Source: Thiocapsa sp.
Lineage (GTDB): Bacteria; Pseudomonadota; Gammaproteobacteria; Chromatiales; Chromatiaceae
DNA length: 64,000 nucleotides
Direction of reading: 5' to 3'
Assembly (NCBI RefSeq): GCF_018399035.1
Contig: NZ_CP073760.1
Coordinates: 2,794,001-2,858,000 of the forward strand
Below are positions 17,054 to 27,496 of this stretch, piece after piece. Position numbers and translations under genes: made by a program. Position 1 is the first letter of the stretch. Each line of letters opens with the position of its first letter. The notes below the pieces were generated by a model. That model was not told where the DNA came from. It saw nothing but the letters and a program-made list of their open reading frames with translations, and ran no database searches.

Positions 17054-18241
17054 TCAAACCCCTCCGGCGACGGCAGCTCGACCGGCGGCCGCGTCCACGA
17101 CCCGCCGGGCCGCCTCGCCGAGGCCCGCCATCGTCTCGACCGCCAACCCGCTGCGTGCGAGCATCTCCAGACCCTGCGCGGCATTGGTGCCTTCCAGGCG
17201 CACCACCACCGGGACCGAGACCTGCACCTCGCGCACCGCCGCGATGATGCCCTCGGCGATCAGGTCGCACCGCACGATGCCGCCGAAGATGTTCACCAGC
17301 ACCGCGCGGACGTTGGTGTCGGAGAGGATCAGCTTGAAGGCCTCGGCGACGCGCGCTGCCGTGGCGCCGCCGCCGACATCCAGGAAATTGGCCGGCGCGC
17401 CGCCATGCAGCTGCACCAGGTCCATGGTCGCCATGGCGAGCCCGGCCCCGTTGACCATGCACCCGATATTGCCGCTGAGGCTGATGTAGCTGAGCTCATG
17501 CCGCTTCGCGGCAAGCTCGCGCGGGTCCTCTTGACCCGGGTCGCGCAGCGCCTCCAGATCCGGGTGGCGATAGAGCGCGTTGTCGTCCAGGTTGATCTTG
17601 GCGTCCAACGCGATCAGCTCGCCGCAATCATCCACCACCAGCGGATTGACCTCGACCAGCGTCGCGTCCTTCTCGACGAAGAGGCGATACAGCCCGTCCA
17701 TGAGCAGCCCGAGCGACTTGATCTGAGCGGCCTCGAGTCCGAGCCCGAACCCCAAGCGGCGCACCTGATAGGGTTGCAGACCGACCGCCGGATGCACGCG
17801 CACCCGCAGCAAACGCTCCGGCGTCTCGGCCGCGACGCGCTCGATATCCATCCCGCCGGCCTCCGAGGCAACGAAGAGGACACGCTCGGTCTCGCGCTCC
17901 AGGAGCAGACCGAGATAGAGCTCGCGCGCGATCGCCATCGGCCGCTCGATCAGGAGCGTCTCGACCGGCAAGCCGTCCGGCGCGCTCTGCCCCGTCACCA
18001 GACGCGTGCCGAGCAGACGCCGTGCGGCGCTCTCGACCGCGGACGGACTCTCGGCCATGACCACGCCCCCGGCCTTGCCGCGTCCGCCTGCATGGACCTG
18101 TGCCTTCACGACCCAGCGCTCCCCGCCGAGCACGCCGCAGGCCGCCGCGGCCTCCTCCACCGTGCTCGCGGTCACGCCGTCCGGGATGCGGATCCGGTGC
18201 TCGCTGAACAGCCGCTTCGCCTGGTATTCATGTAGATTCAT
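17054..18241 (-). CDS. sucC: Succinate-CoA ligase, beta subunit
   Basis: A 395-residue partner of SucD (E. coli SucC is 388) with an N-terminal ATP-grasp domain ([27 protein letters not shown]) and a C-terminal domain with [10 protein letters not shown]. The start at 18241 matches the family; the open frame upstream to 18445 overlaps the divergent pilS region and is not expected to be coding. It is the first gene of sucC-sucD, with no sdh or sucAB genes alongside. Confidence 0.94.
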   Translation of the reverse strand: MNLHEYQAKRLFSEHRIRIPDGVTASTVEEAAAACGVLGGERWVVKAQVHAGGRGKAGGVVMAESPSAVESAARRLLGTRLVTGQSAPDGLPVETLLIERPMAIARELYLGLLLERETERVLFVASEAGGMDIERVAAETPERLLRVRVHPAVGLQPYQVRRLGFGLGLEAAQIKSLGLLMDGLYRLFVEKDATLVEVNPLVVDDCGELIALDAKINLDDNALYRHPDLEALRDPGQEDPRELAAKRHELSYISLSGNIGCMVNGAGLAMATMDLVQLHGGAPANFLDVGGGATAARVAEAFKLILSDTNVRAVLVNIFGGIVRCDLIAEGIIAAVREVQVSVPVVVRLEGTNAAQGLEMLARSGLAVETMAGLGEAARRVVDAAAGRAAVAGGV

Positions 18242-18399
18242 GGTGTGCTCGCCGTCGCGGTGTGCCGAATCCCGAAGCGCCGCGACCACATGGCCGCGCC
18301 CCCGCCATTCTGGTCTAATCCGCGGCAGATTGGCAAAGGCGCATTCATCCTCCGCACGCAATGCGCCGCCCGAAGGCGTGTCCGAGCACGAGACCAGCA

Positions 18400-20046
18400 A
18401 TGACGCATCACCCAGAACCCACGACGAGCCATACGAGCCCGGCAACGCGCCCCGAGAGCACGAAACAACCCGGGCAGCCCGGCCATCCCCATCCGACCTG
18501 GCTCGCGTTGCGCTGGCTGTTTCTGTTTCGGCTCGTCGTGCTGATCGGACTCATCCTGCTCTTCTCGCCCTCGGCGATGGACCCGCTCATCACGCCCGCC
18601 AACGCCGCGTTGGCCTGGAACGTCCTCATCCTCTACGCCATCCTGGTGCTGCTGAGCGGCCTGACCCTTTACGCGCATTGGCCGAGCCGCGGGAGCCAGG
18701 TCCACCTCGCCATCTATATCGACATCATCGCCTTTACCTTTTTGATGCATGCCGCGGGCGGCGCTGCAAGCGGTCTCGGGATCCTGATCGGCGTGACCGT
18801 CGCGGCCGGAGCGCTTCTGATGGAAGGGCGCCTGGCGCTTCTGTTTGCGTCCTTCGCCGCCCTTGCCGTGCTCACCGAGCAGATCTTTTCGGACCTTTCC
18901 GGGGGGGGTGCGGCCTCGAGTTATACCCAGGCCGGTCTCCTCGGCGGTATCTTCTTCGCCGTCGCACTGCTCGCGCACGTGCTCTATCGCAGGGTCCGCG
19001 AGGCCGAGGACATGGCGGCGCGACGCACGGTCGATATCGCCAATCTGACCAAGCTCAACGCCTTCATCATCGCCAATCTCGAGACCGGCATCCTCGCGAT
19101 CGATGGCGACCGTCACCTTCGCCTGAAGAACAAGGCCGCGCTGGAGCTTCTCGACGTCGCTGCGATTCATCCCGGCAGCTCCCTCGGCGATTTCCCCCCG
19201 AAGGTCGTCGAGTGGCTCGAGACTCAGGTCCAGAACCCGGCGCCCGAGGGCACCGTCATCCGGGTCGGCGAGCGCGAGCTGCGTGCCACCCTCAAGCTGC
19301 TCGGCGATTATCGGGCCTCCGGCGCCTTGATCTATCTGCGCGACAACCAGGAGCTCACCCGCGAGGCCCAACAGATCAAGCTGGCCGCACTCGGCACCCT
19401 CACCGCCAGCATCGCCCACAACATCCGCAACCCGTTGAGCGCCATCACCCACGCGAGCCAACTCTTCGCCGACGGCAAGGACTTGCCGGAAGACGACCGC
19501 CACCTGCTCGAGATCATCCAGCGCAACAGCGCGCGCATCGACGAGACGGTGCGCAGCGTGCTCCAGCTTTCGCGCCGCGATCGGATGGATCCGGTATCGC
19601 TGGATGCGGCACTCTGGATCGAGGCGTTTGCCGAAGAGTTTCGCGAGACCCACCGACTTGCGCCGGAACGTCTCACGCTCGAGATCACCTTTTCGCCCGA
19701 TCCGGTCGAGGTGGATCCGCGTCATCTGCACCAGATCGTCTCCAACCTGTGCGAGAACGCGCTGATTCACGGCGGATACGGGAATGAGCCGCCGCGGATC
19801 AAGATCAGCCTCCTGCCGAGCGGCGAGAACGCCGATCGGCCCCTGATCGAGATCGCCGACGCGGGGCCCGGAATCGACGCCAAGACCGCGCGCGACATCT
19901 TCAATCCATTCTTCACCACGAAGACCAGCGGCACGGGCCTCGGTCTCTATATCGCCCGAGAATTGGCACAGACCAACGGCATCCATCTCACCTACGAGCC
20001 CGCCGAACCCCACGGCAGCCGATTCAGGCTCCATTTCGCCCGGTGA
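18400..20046 (+). CDS. pilS: Sensor histidine kinase PilS
   Basis: An inner-membrane kinase of about 548 residues that pairs with PilR to control type IV pilin transcription. Six hydrophobic segments (about 35-200) are followed by a PAS-like region, HisKA (phospho-His in [12 protein letters not shown]) and HATPase ([30 protein letters not shown]). The residue after the phospho-His is Asn, where Glu or Asp is usual. The start at 18400 is chosen because GAG lies at a suitable distance; 18361 is also possible. It is 184 bases upstream of pilR. Confidence 0.88.
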   Translation: MTHHPEPTTSHTSPATRPESTKQPGQPGHPHPTWLALRWLFLFRLVVLIGLILLFSPSAMDPLITPANAALAWNVLILYAILVLLSGLTLYAHWPSRGSQVHLAIYIDIIAFTFLMHAAGGAASGLGILIGVTVAAGALLMEGRLALLFASFAALAVLTEQIFSDLSGGGAASSYTQAGLLGGIFFAVALLAHVLYRRVREAEDMAARRTVDIANLTKLNAFIIANLETGILAIDGDRHLRLKNKAALELLDVAAIHPGSSLGDFPPKVVEWLETQVQNPAPEGTVIRVGERELRATLKLLGDYRASGALIYLRDNQELTREAQQIKLAALGTLTASIAHNIRNPLSAITHASQLFADGKDLPEDDRHLLEIIQRNSARIDETVRSVLQLSRRDRMDPVSLDAALWIEAFAEEFRETHRLAPERLTLEITFSPDPVEVDPRHLHQIVSNLCENALIHGGYGNEPPRIKISLLPSGENADRPLIEIADAGPGIDAKTARDIFNPFFTTKTSGTGLGLYIARELAQTNGIHLTYEPAEPHGSRFRLHFAR

Positions 20047-20230
20047 CGGGCGCCCGCGACCCTGTCTCGGGGGTCGCACGGCTTCTGTCGGGCCCGGCCA
20101 CGCGTTATGCTTGAAGCGCAAATGCGGGGCAGAAAGAACGCGGTCACGCTGTCCCTGAACGCACACGGAACGCATCGGGGCAGCAGGCTCCGAACCCAAC
20201 CACCTTGTCCACACCGAGGGAGCTGGCCTA

Positions 20231-21583
20231 ATGACGAAGGCTCAAGCACTGGTCGTCGACGACGAGTCCGATATCCTCGACCTCTTGAAGATCACCCTCG
20301 GCCGTATGGACATTCGGGCACTGACCGCCATGACGGTCATCGATGCCAAGCACCAGCTCGAACGCAACCGCTTCGACCTCTGCCTGACCGACATGAGCCT
20401 CCCGGACGGCAACGGCATCGACCTGATCCGACACATCGCCGAGCACTATCCCGATCTGCCGGTCGCCATGATCACCGCCCACGGCAACATGGAATCGGCA
20501 GTCGCCGCCATGAAGGCCGGGGCCTTCGACTTTGTCCCCAAACCGGTGGATCTTCAGCTCCTGCGCCAGCTCGTCAGCTCGGCGCTGCGGCTGCGCGAGA
20601 CCGCAGCCACCGGGGAGGACAGCCGTAGCGCCGGCGGGGTAAGCCTGATCGGGGACTCGCGCGCGATGGATCAAATCCGGCAGATGATCGCCAAGCTTGC
20701 GCGCAACCAGGCGCCGGTCTTCATTACCGGCGAGAGCGGAACAGGCAAGGAGCTGGCCGCCCGACTCATCCACGGCCAAGGCCCGCGTGGCACGGGACCC
20801 TTCGTCGCCGTCAACTGCGGGGCCATTCCGCAGGACTTGGTCGAAAGCGAGCTGTTCGGTCACAAGAAGGGCAGCTTCACCGGCGCCGTGAGCGACAAGG
20901 AAGGGCTTTTCCAAGCCGCCTCGGGCGGCACCCTGTTTCTCGACGAAGTCGCCGATCTGCCGCTGCCGGCGCAGGTGAAGCTCTTGCGGGCCGTCCAGGA
21001 GAAGAGCGTGCGTCCGGTCGGTGCCCAACAAGAGGTCGCCGTGGATGCGCGGATCATCAGCGCCAGTCATCGCGATCTCAACCTGGAGGTCGACAAGGGC
21101 CACTTCAGGCAAGATCTCTTTTATCGCATCAACGTCATCGAGCTGCGCATGCCCGCGCTGCGCGAGCGCCCCCGCGACATCCCCGCCCTGGCGGAACGGA
21201 TGCTGCTGCGGATCGCCCGGCATCATAAGGGCCAGCCCGCCATGACCCTCTCGGCGGACGCCCTCGATGCCTTGATGGACTACGGCTTTCCGGGCAACGT
21301 GCGCGAGCTCGAAAACATCCTCGAGCGTGCGACCGCCCTCTGCGAGGGATCGCTCATCGAGATCGGGGATCTCTATCTTCCGCAGGCCGACAGTCCGGCG
21401 CTCGCCGCCAGGGGACCGATCGACGACAGTGTTCCGCTGGAGGACTATCTCGGCGAGATCGAGAAGAAGGCGATCCTCGATGCGCTCGACGAGACGCGTT
21501 GGAACCGCACCGCCGCGGCCAAGAAGCTGGGGATGACCCTCAGATCGTTGCGTTATCGTCTCGCCAAGCTCGGCATCGAATAG
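20231..21583 (+). CDS. pilR: Sigma-54-dependent response regulator PilR
   Basis: A 450-residue activator. The receiver domain (about 1-120) has the phospho-Asp in CLTDMSLPDG and Lys in PKPVD. The AAA+ domain (about 145-380) has Walker A GESGTGKE, the sigma-54 contact loop GSFTGA and Walker B TLFLDEVADL. A C-terminal Fis-type helix-turn-helix (NRTAAAKKLGMTLRSLRYRL) completes it. With PilS it should activate sigma-54 promoters such as pilA; no pil structural gene is in this window. Confidence 0.93.
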   Translation: MTKAQALVVDDESDILDLLKITLGRMDIRALTAMTVIDAKHQLERNRFDLCLTDMSLPDGNGIDLIRHIAEHYPDLPVAMITAHGNMESAVAAMKAGAFDFVPKPVDLQLLRQLVSSALRLRETAATGEDSRSAGGVSLIGDSRAMDQIRQMIAKLARNQAPVFITGESGTGKELAARLIHGQGPRGTGPFVAVNCGAIPQDLVESELFGHKKGSFTGAVSDKEGLFQAASGGTLFLDEVADLPLPAQVKLLRAVQEKSVRPVGAQQEVAVDARIISASHRDLNLEVDKGHFRQDLFYRINVIELRMPALRERPRDIPALAERMLLRIARHHKGQPAMTLSADALDALMDYGFPGNVRELENILERATALCEGSLIEIGDLYLPQADSPALAARGPIDDSVPLEDYLGEIEKKAILDALDETRWNRTAAAKKLGMTLRSLRYRLAKLGIE

Positions 21584-21611
21584 CCGATCGCAGGCCGCGA
21601 GCGGACCGAAC

Positions 21612-23000
21612 ATGACACCATCGAATTCCGACCCGAACGACCCCGCTCCATCCCGGGATCCCTTCGTCGACTGGGTGCGCCAAGCCACACCCTACATCCA
21701 CGCGCATCGCGGTCGCACCTTCGTGATTGTCTTCGGCGGCGAGGCGGTTGCGGATCCGCACTTCCCGGATCTGGTCCACGATATCGCCCTGCTGCACGGG
21801 CTCGGTATCCGGCTCGTCCTGGTCCACGGCGCGCGCCCCCAGATCGAGGCGCGACTCGCCGGTCGCGGTGCGCAGCTGCGCTACGTCAACGGGTTGCGGA
21901 TCACGGATCAAACCGCGCTGGCCTGCGTGAAGGAGGCCGCCGGGGTGGTCCGGGTCGAGATCGAGGCCCTGCTCTCGCTCGGGCTCGCCAACTCGCCGAT
22001 GGCCGGCGTGCGCATCCCCGTCGTCTCGGGCAACTTCGTCACGGCGCGCCCTCTGGGCGTGATCGACGGGGTCGACTATGCCCACACCGGGGCGGTGCGG
22101 CGGATCGACCGTCAGACGCTGCGGGCGGTCCTCGATCAGGGCGCGGTCGCCTTGATGCCGCCGCTGGGGTATTCGCCGACCGGCGAGGTCTTCAATCTCA
22201 GCTCGGCCGACGTGGCGCGCGGCGCGGCGGTCGCGCTCGGTGCCGACAAGCTGATCTTTCTCACCGAGGATCCCGTCGCCAAGGATCCCGTCGGGGCTGC
22301 GTCCCCGCACGGCGACACCCGGGATCTGCCCCAGGATCTACTGGGCCCCAACCTCCTGGCCCGCGACATCGACGCCCTGCTCGCCGCCGCGAGCGGGATC
22401 CCCGAGGACGTCGCCCAATGCCTGCGCGCCGGCGCCGAGGCTTGCCGCAACGGGATCCGTCGCGTGCACCTGGTGCAGCGCCGGCGCGCGGGGGCGCTGC
22501 TGCGCGAGCTCCTCACACCCGACGGCAGCGGCACCCTGATCTCCGCCGAGCCTTACGAGGAGCTACGTCCGGCGCGCATCGACGACGTCACGGGGATCCT
22601 CGAGCTGCTCCGTCCGCTGGAAGAGCGCGGCGTGCTGGTACGGCGCTCGCGTGAGCGCTTGGAGACCGAGATCGACCGCTTCTTCCTGACCGAGCGCGAC
22701 GGATTGATCACGGCCTGCGCGGCACTCTACCCTTACCCGAGCGCGGGGATGGCGGAGTTGGCCTGCGTCGCCGTGCATCCGGATTATCGGGCGAGCGGAC
22801 GCGGGGATCGGCTGCTCGCCCACATGGAAGACATCGCTCACGCCGGCGGTATCGAGCGCCTGTTCGTCCTCACCACCCAAACCGCGCATTGGTTTCGAGA
22901 GCGCGGTTTCGAGCCCGGTTCGCTCGGCGCCTTGCCGATGGAGCGGCAAGCCCTGTACAACTTCCAGCGGAGCTCGCAGGTCTACATCAAGGTCCTTTGA
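21612..23000 (+). CDS. argA: N-acetylglutamate synthase
   Basis: A 462-residue first enzyme of arginine biosynthesis (E. coli ArgA is 443). The N-terminal amino-acid-kinase-like domain (about 25-290, VFGGEAV, LVLVHGARPQIE) is the arginine-binding regulatory part. The C-terminal GNAT acetyltransferase (about 315-460) has CVAVHPDYRASGRGDRLL. It starts 28 bases after pilR. Its TGA stop is the first triplet of a palindromic unit (TGAATCGCG). Confidence 0.94.
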   Translation: MTPSNSDPNDPAPSRDPFVDWVRQATPYIHAHRGRTFVIVFGGEAVADPHFPDLVHDIALLHGLGIRLVLVHGARPQIEARLAGRGAQLRYVNGLRITDQTALACVKEAAGVVRVEIEALLSLGLANSPMAGVRIPVVSGNFVTARPLGVIDGVDYAHTGAVRRIDRQTLRAVLDQGAVALMPPLGYSPTGEVFNLSSADVARGAAVALGADKLIFLTEDPVAKDPVGAASPHGDTRDLPQDLLGPNLLARDIDALLAAASGIPEDVAQCLRAGAEACRNGIRRVHLVQRRRAGALLRELLTPDGSGTLISAEPYEELRPARIDDVTGILELLRPLEERGVLVRRSRERLETEIDRFFLTERDGLITACAALYPYPSAGMAELACVAVHPDYRASGRGDRLLAHMEDIAHAGGIERLFVLTTQTAHWFRERGFEPGSLGALPMERQALYNFQRSSQVYIKVL

Positions 23001-23083
23001 ATCGCGTCCCGTGCGACATGCGCGGGTTCGGTATCGGCTCGGCGTCGAGCGCGTCCTGATGCGCTTGAGCGGACGCGATTCAA
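22997..23083. repeat. Palindromic unit with TTGAATCGCG ends
   Basis: An 87-bp variant member with TTGAATCGCGTCC and GGACGCGATTCAA ends. TGA at 22998-23000 within its left end is the argA stop codon. The core is diverged from the others. Confidence 0.75.
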
Positions 23084-23124
23084 GATTCTGAAGATATTCA
23101 TTTATTTCCGACTTTAGCTGCGGA

Positions 23125-23148
23125 GCCATCGCCTGATCAGGCGATGGC
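23125..23148. promoter_or_regulatory. Perfect 24-bp palindrome centred on TGATCA
   Basis: GCCATCGCCTGA followed by its exact complement. It overlaps the first possible ATG of the MscK-like gene (23144). It could be an operator, a translation-masking hairpin, or a terminator after argA (TTCTTTT follows at 23155). Confidence 0.6.
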
Positions 23149-26100
23149 CGAGCCGTTCTTTTGCGACCCGATCATGATGATGTCGATCCCGATGATGAGC
23201 ACACCAGCAGGACCCTCCGACCATTCGGAGGAACGGCGGTTTCGGAAGCCATCGAGGTTGCTTCCGTTCCTCCTCGTTCTCTCGACGATGCTCGCGAGCA
23301 ACGCGCTCGCGACCGAGCCGACGCCTGCCGGCTCGACCCCGGCCGTGCCGGCGAGCAGCAGCGACGGTCTTCCGTCGGTCGACCAGGTCGAGGCCAAGAT
23401 CGCGGAGGTTGCGGCCGATACGGCGCTCGACGAGGCCGGCAAGGCAGCCTTGACCGAGCTGTATCGGCGGGCACTGGCAAACCTCGAGGCGACTCGGACC
23501 TTCGACACCCAAGCCAAAGAGCTTGCCGAAGCGCTGACGACGGCACCCGCCGAAACCGCGGCAATCCGGCAACGCATCGAGAAACGCGAGCCGGGGACGG
23601 ACGAGGTCGTCGAGATCCCGAAGGATCTGCCGACAGAGGAGATCGCGCAGCGCCTGAGCATCGTCCTCGCCGACACCGCCGTGGAGGAAACGCGCATCGC
23701 CGAGCTCGACAAGGCCATCGAGCGGAGCATGGGGCGTCCCGCCGCGATTCGCGCACGCGTATCCGAGGTCAAGACGGCGCTCGGCGAGCTTGAAGCCGAT
23801 CTGAGCCAACCCGAAAGCGCCGACGCGGAGATCGCAGCGAGCGAAGCTCGACGCTGGGCGCTCGAGACCCGTCGGGCAGCGCTCTGGGCGGAGGGTCGGA
23901 TGCTGGAACAAGAGCTGCTGAGTCTGTCGGCGCGCGATGCACTGCATCGCGCACAACGCGAGGAGGCGACCTTGAAGTGGGAAAGCCTCCGAGCCCGGCA
24001 GCGACAGCTCGAGGAATTGCAGAACCAGCGGCGTCGCGACGAGGCGGAGGCGGCGCAGCGTGAATCCGAGCGCGCACGGATCGAGGCCGCCGACAAGCAT
24101 ACCCTGGTGCAGGAGGCGACCCGGGAGAACGCCGAGATCACCACGTCCACCGGCGATCTGGCACGCCGCCTGGGGGGCCTGGACTTGGCGATCGAGCGCA
24201 TCGAGGAGGAGCGCAAACGCGTCGAGCAAGATTTCAAAGCGGCACAGCAACGCATCGAGGCCGCCGGACTGAGCAAAGCGCTCGGTCAGATCCTAGTGGA
24301 GCGGCGCGACCAGATCCCGGATCTGCGCCAATACCGCCGGGCGATCCAGGATCGCGAAGACGAGATCGCCGACGCCACGCTCAGACAGATCCGCTATCGC
24401 GAAGAGCAGCGCCATCTGCGCAATCTCGCTGCCTATCTCGACGAGCTCACCACACGTGATCCGACCGCTCAAGCCCCGGAGGTCCGCGAGCAACTCAAGG
24501 CGGCGCTCGAGCAAAGACGCCGTTTGATCACACAGGCACTGAGCGTCGAGGACGACTACATCGGCCAGCTCGGCGAGCTCAACTATGCCGCCGACCAGCT
24601 CATTCGGACGGCCGAGGGCTACGACGGCTATCTCGCCGAGCGCTTGCTGTGGGTACGCAGCACCCTTCCGGTCGGCATCGAGACCCTCGTCACACTGCCA
24701 TCGGCCATCGGCTGGCTCGTCGCACGGGAACATTGGATCGAGGTCACACGCGTACTGACGCACGCGGGTGCGCACTCGCCGTTGCTCTGGGCCCTATCGC
24801 TCGTCATCGTCGGCATCTTCTGGAAGCTCTCGGCGCTGCGACGCGCGATCCGAGCCACGGCCGAGCCGCTGCGCAGGATTCGCACCGATCGCCTGAGCCA
24901 CACCGGCAAGGCCATCGGCCTGAGCCTCGTGACGGCACTGCCCATCCCGCTCCTCTTGTGGCTGATCGGACTGCAGCTGTCGACCTCCATCGAGGCCACC
25001 GACTTCACGCGCGCGCTGGGATCGGCCCTTATCGGCGCCTCCGTCGGTCTCTACTATCTGCGAGCCTTCCGAACGCTCTGCATCACCGGGGGGGTCGCCG
25101 ACCGACACTTTCGATGGAGCCAAGACAGCCTCCGGCTGCTCAGACGCGAGTTTGATTGGTTCAGCATCTTCGTCGTCCCGGTCGCCTTGACGGCCATGGT
25201 GCTCTACAACGACAGCGACCCCGCCTTCAGCGGGAGCCTGGGACGCCTGGCGACGATCGCGACCATGGTGGGGTTCTCCGTCTTCTTCGCGCGCCTCTTG
25301 AGCCCCGCGAAGGGTGTCCTGAAGGATGCGCTCGCGGAAAGCCCGAACGGGTGGTTCAACCGCCTGCGTCATATTTGGTTTCCGGTGATCGTCGGCGCAC
25401 CGCTGGGCTTGGCGGTGCTCGCGTTGCTGGGCTACGTCTACACGGCCGGGGTCCTGTTCGAGTCGCTGGTGCAACAGACCTGGCTCGCGCTTGCCTTGAT
25501 CGTGCTGCATCAGGTGATCGTGCGTTGGCTGATCGTCACGCGGCGTCGCCTGGCACTGACGGCGGCGGTCGAGCGCGCGAGCGCGCGCCGCGCGCAAACC
25601 GAGGCCGAACGCAATGAGGCCGCTGCCCCGGTCGCCTCGGAGCTGCAGGTGGACGAGCCCGAGCCGGATCTCGCCGCACTCGACGAGCAGACCCGACGCC
25701 TGATCAATGCCTCGGTCTTCTTCACCGCATTGCTGGGGGTCTGGCTGACCTGGTCGGATGTTTTGCCGGCCCTGTCCATGCTCGAGCGCATTCCGCTGTG
25801 GTACTACGACGGGATGGTCGACGGCATCGCCCAGCAGGTCCCGGTGACGGCGGCCAACCTGGGCTTGGTGCTGGTGATCCTCTTCGTTGCCACCGCTGCC
25901 GCCAAGAACCTCCCGGCGCTGCTGGAGATCCTGCTGCTGCAGACCGAATCCGTCTCCGCGGGCGGGCGTTATGCGATCAAGACCCTGGTGAGCTACGCCA
26001 TCACGGTCGCCGCCTTCCTGGTCGCCTTCAGCACGCTCGGGCTGAACTGGGGGCAGGTGCAATGGCTCGTGGCAGCGCTGGGTGTGGGTATCGGCTTCGG

Positions 26101-26695
26101 CCTTCAGGAGATCGTGGCGAACTTCATCAGCGGCATCATCATCCTGTTCGAGCGTCCGGTGCGGGTCGGCGACATCGTCACCATCGGCGATACGACCGGT
26201 GTGGTCACCAACATCCAGATCCGCGCAACCACCATCCGTAACTGGGATAGACAAGAGCTCCTGGTACCGAACAAGGAGTTCATCACGGGACGGCTGTTGA
26301 ACTGGAGTCTGACCGATCAGCAAAACCGCATCACGATCCCGATCGGGATCGAATACGGAAGCGACACACGCAAGGCACTGAGCATCCTCGCTCAAGTTGC
26401 CGAGCAGCACGAGCGGGTCCTCGATGATCCTGCCCCCTTGATCAGCTTCGAGGGGTTCGGAGACAACGCCCTGACCATTGTCCTGCGGTGTTATCTCAAC
26501 GTGCTCGACGGTCGGATCGGCGTCGCCACCGAGCTGCATCAAGCGATTTACGATCGCTTCAAAGAGGAGGGGATCGGTATGGCGTTCCCCCAACGCGATG
26601 TCCATCTGTCGCTGCGCGCGCCCTTGGATATTCGCTTGGATCCCGCCGCTCGCGACGCGTTTCGGCCTGCCGAGTCGGTCTCGCAAGGCGGGTAA
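23144..26695 (+). CDS. Large MscS-family mechanosensitive channel (MscK-like)
   Basis: A protein of about 1183 residues (E. coli MscK is 1120). After a signal peptide (LLPFLLVLSTMLASNALA, about 39-56) comes a periplasmic, strongly coiled-coil domain to about residue 500. Several membrane helices (about 520-900) precede the MscS core with its pore helix and the segment GVGIGFGLQEIVANFISG, followed by FERPVRVGDIVTIGD and TTIRNWDRQELLVPN. It releases solutes on hypo-osmotic shock. The start is uncertain: the ATG at 23144 lies in a palindrome without a clear ribosome site; 23174 is an alternative. The TAA stop is the first triplet of a composite palindromic repeat. Confidence 0.88.
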   Translation: MAEPFFCDPIMMMSIPMMSTPAGPSDHSEERRFRKPSRLLPFLLVLSTMLASNALATEPTPAGSTPAVPASSSDGLPSVDQVEAKIAEVAADTALDEAGKAALTELYRRALANLEATRTFDTQAKELAEALTTAPAETAAIRQRIEKREPGTDEVVEIPKDLPTEEIAQRLSIVLADTAVEETRIAELDKAIERSMGRPAAIRARVSEVKTALGELEADLSQPESADAEIAASEARRWALETRRAALWAEGRMLEQELLSLSARDALHRAQREEATLKWESLRARQRQLEELQNQRRRDEAEAAQRESERARIEAADKHTLVQEATRENAEITTSTGDLARRLGGLDLAIERIEEERKRVEQDFKAAQQRIEAAGLSKALGQILVERRDQIPDLRQYRRAIQDREDEIADATLRQIRYREEQRHLRNLAAYLDELTTRDPTAQAPEVREQLKAALEQRRRLITQALSVEDDYIGQLGELNYAADQLIRTAEGYDGYLAERLLWVRSTLPVGIETLVTLPSAIGWLVAREHWIEVTRVLTHAGAHSPLLWALSLVIVGIFWKLSALRRAIRATAEPLRRIRTDRLSHTGKAIGLSLVTALPIPLLLWLIGLQLSTSIEATDFTRALGSALIGASVGLYYLRAFRTLCITGGVADRHFRWSQDSLRLLRREFDWFSIFVVPVALTAMVLYNDSDPAFSGSLGRLATIATMVGFSVFFARLLSPAKGVLKDALAESPNGWFNRLRHIWFPVIVGAPLGLAVLALLGYVYTAGVLFESLVQQTWLALALIVLHQVIVRWLIVTRRRLALTAAVERASARRAQTEAERNEAAAPVASELQVDEPEPDLAALDEQTRRLINASVFFTALLGVWLTWSDVLPALSMLERIPLWYYDGMVDGIAQQVPVTAANLGLVLVILFVATAAAKNLPALLEILLLQTESVSAGGRYAIKTLVSYAITVAAFLVAFSTLGLNWGQVQWLVAALGVGIGFGLQEIVANFISGIIILFERPVRVGDIVTIGDTTGVVTNIQIRATTIRNWDRQELLVPNKEFITGRLLNWSLTDQQNRITIPIGIEYGSDTRKALSILAQVAEQHERVLDDPAPLISFEGFGDNALTIVLRCYLNVLDGRIGVATELHQAIYDRFKEEGIGMAFPQRDVHLSLRAPLDIRLDPAARDAFRPAESVSQGG

Positions 26696-26886
26696 ACCGC
26701 GCCCGGTGCGGTATGCGATGTTTTTGGATGGGATCGGCCCCGGCGGATTTCACAACCGCTGGAGCCGGCGCGGTTTAAAGTATTAAAAAATATAAAATTT
26801 TAAACCGCGTCCCCCGCTAAGGGTCGTGGATTCACCAAACTTCGAGCTCACTCGAAAGTGAGCATCTCGCTCTGGACGCGGTTTAA
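26693..26886. repeat. Composite palindromic repeat C3 (type I, linker, type II)
   Basis: Type I unit 26693-26779, AT-rich linker, then type II unit about 26798-26886. All four ends are TTTAAACCGCG or its complement. TAA at 26693-26695 terminates the MscK-like gene. It is nearly identical to C1 at 3158-3352 in opposite orientation. Confidence 0.9.
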
Positions 26887-26951
<65 letters not shown>

Positions 26952-27105
26952 CGTGCCGAAGGCATACTCTCGCCGAGTCGTCCTCCTTATTTTTGAACCG
27001 TTCCCAAGGATCCGAGCGCCTTCCGGAACGGATCGGGTCGGCGGAAGAGCCGTGCTCGACGGCTCGTTGAAAGAACAGACCCGCACCACGAACGGGCCAT
27101 CAACA

Positions 27106-27285
27106 TCAACCCAGCTCGTCGAACTCGGGGTCGTCGAGAAGCTCGCGAAGCCGTTTAATTTCACGCATATGCTCGATCCGGCGACGCACCGCCAGATTCG
27201 CCGCAGGGGCGCGCGAATCCGGGCCGGTCATCGACGGCACACGCTCGTTGGCCTCCTCGCCGTAACTGCTTTCGTTGTCCATCAT
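27106..27285 (-). CDS. Small PA3496-type putative envelope protein
   Basis: A 59-residue ORF on the minus strand: Met-Met-Asp-Asn-Glu start, an acidic Ser/Tyr/Gly/Glu head, then VRRRIEHMREIKRLRELL and an acidic C-terminus DDPEFDELG. This layout (acidic head, basic RRRIE helix, acidic DDP tail) is that of the short PA3496-family proteins, described as putative envelope-integrity factors. GAGG lies 8 bases before the ATG, and GGAG directly precedes it. It is divergent from the cytochrome b561 gene. Function unproven. Confidence 0.65.
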   Translation of the reverse strand: MMDNESSYGEEANERVPSMTGPDSRAPAANLAVRRRIEHMREIKRLRELLDDPEFDELG

Positions 27286-27496
27286 CTCCGCTACCTCGGG
27301 TCACACAATCACAAGGGAATATTCGCCGCTCTTTAAGCGAAAGCAGACTCAGCGTCAAGTCATTATTTGCTCTTGTCTCGGGCCGGGCCGCGTCCTCCTC
27401 GGCGCGTCGGCGCCGATCGAGTTGCCCCGAGCCATCGCGGGCCTCAAGATACCGGGCCGACACCGAATCGATTCTGAGCAAGAAGGAGGCCCTGCG

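Noticed and set aside
23114..26686. Long minus-strand frames (378, 379 and 630 residues) opposite the MscK-like gene.
   Set aside because: Arg/Ser- or His/Gln/Asp-rich shadows; the plus-strand protein has the full MscS core.
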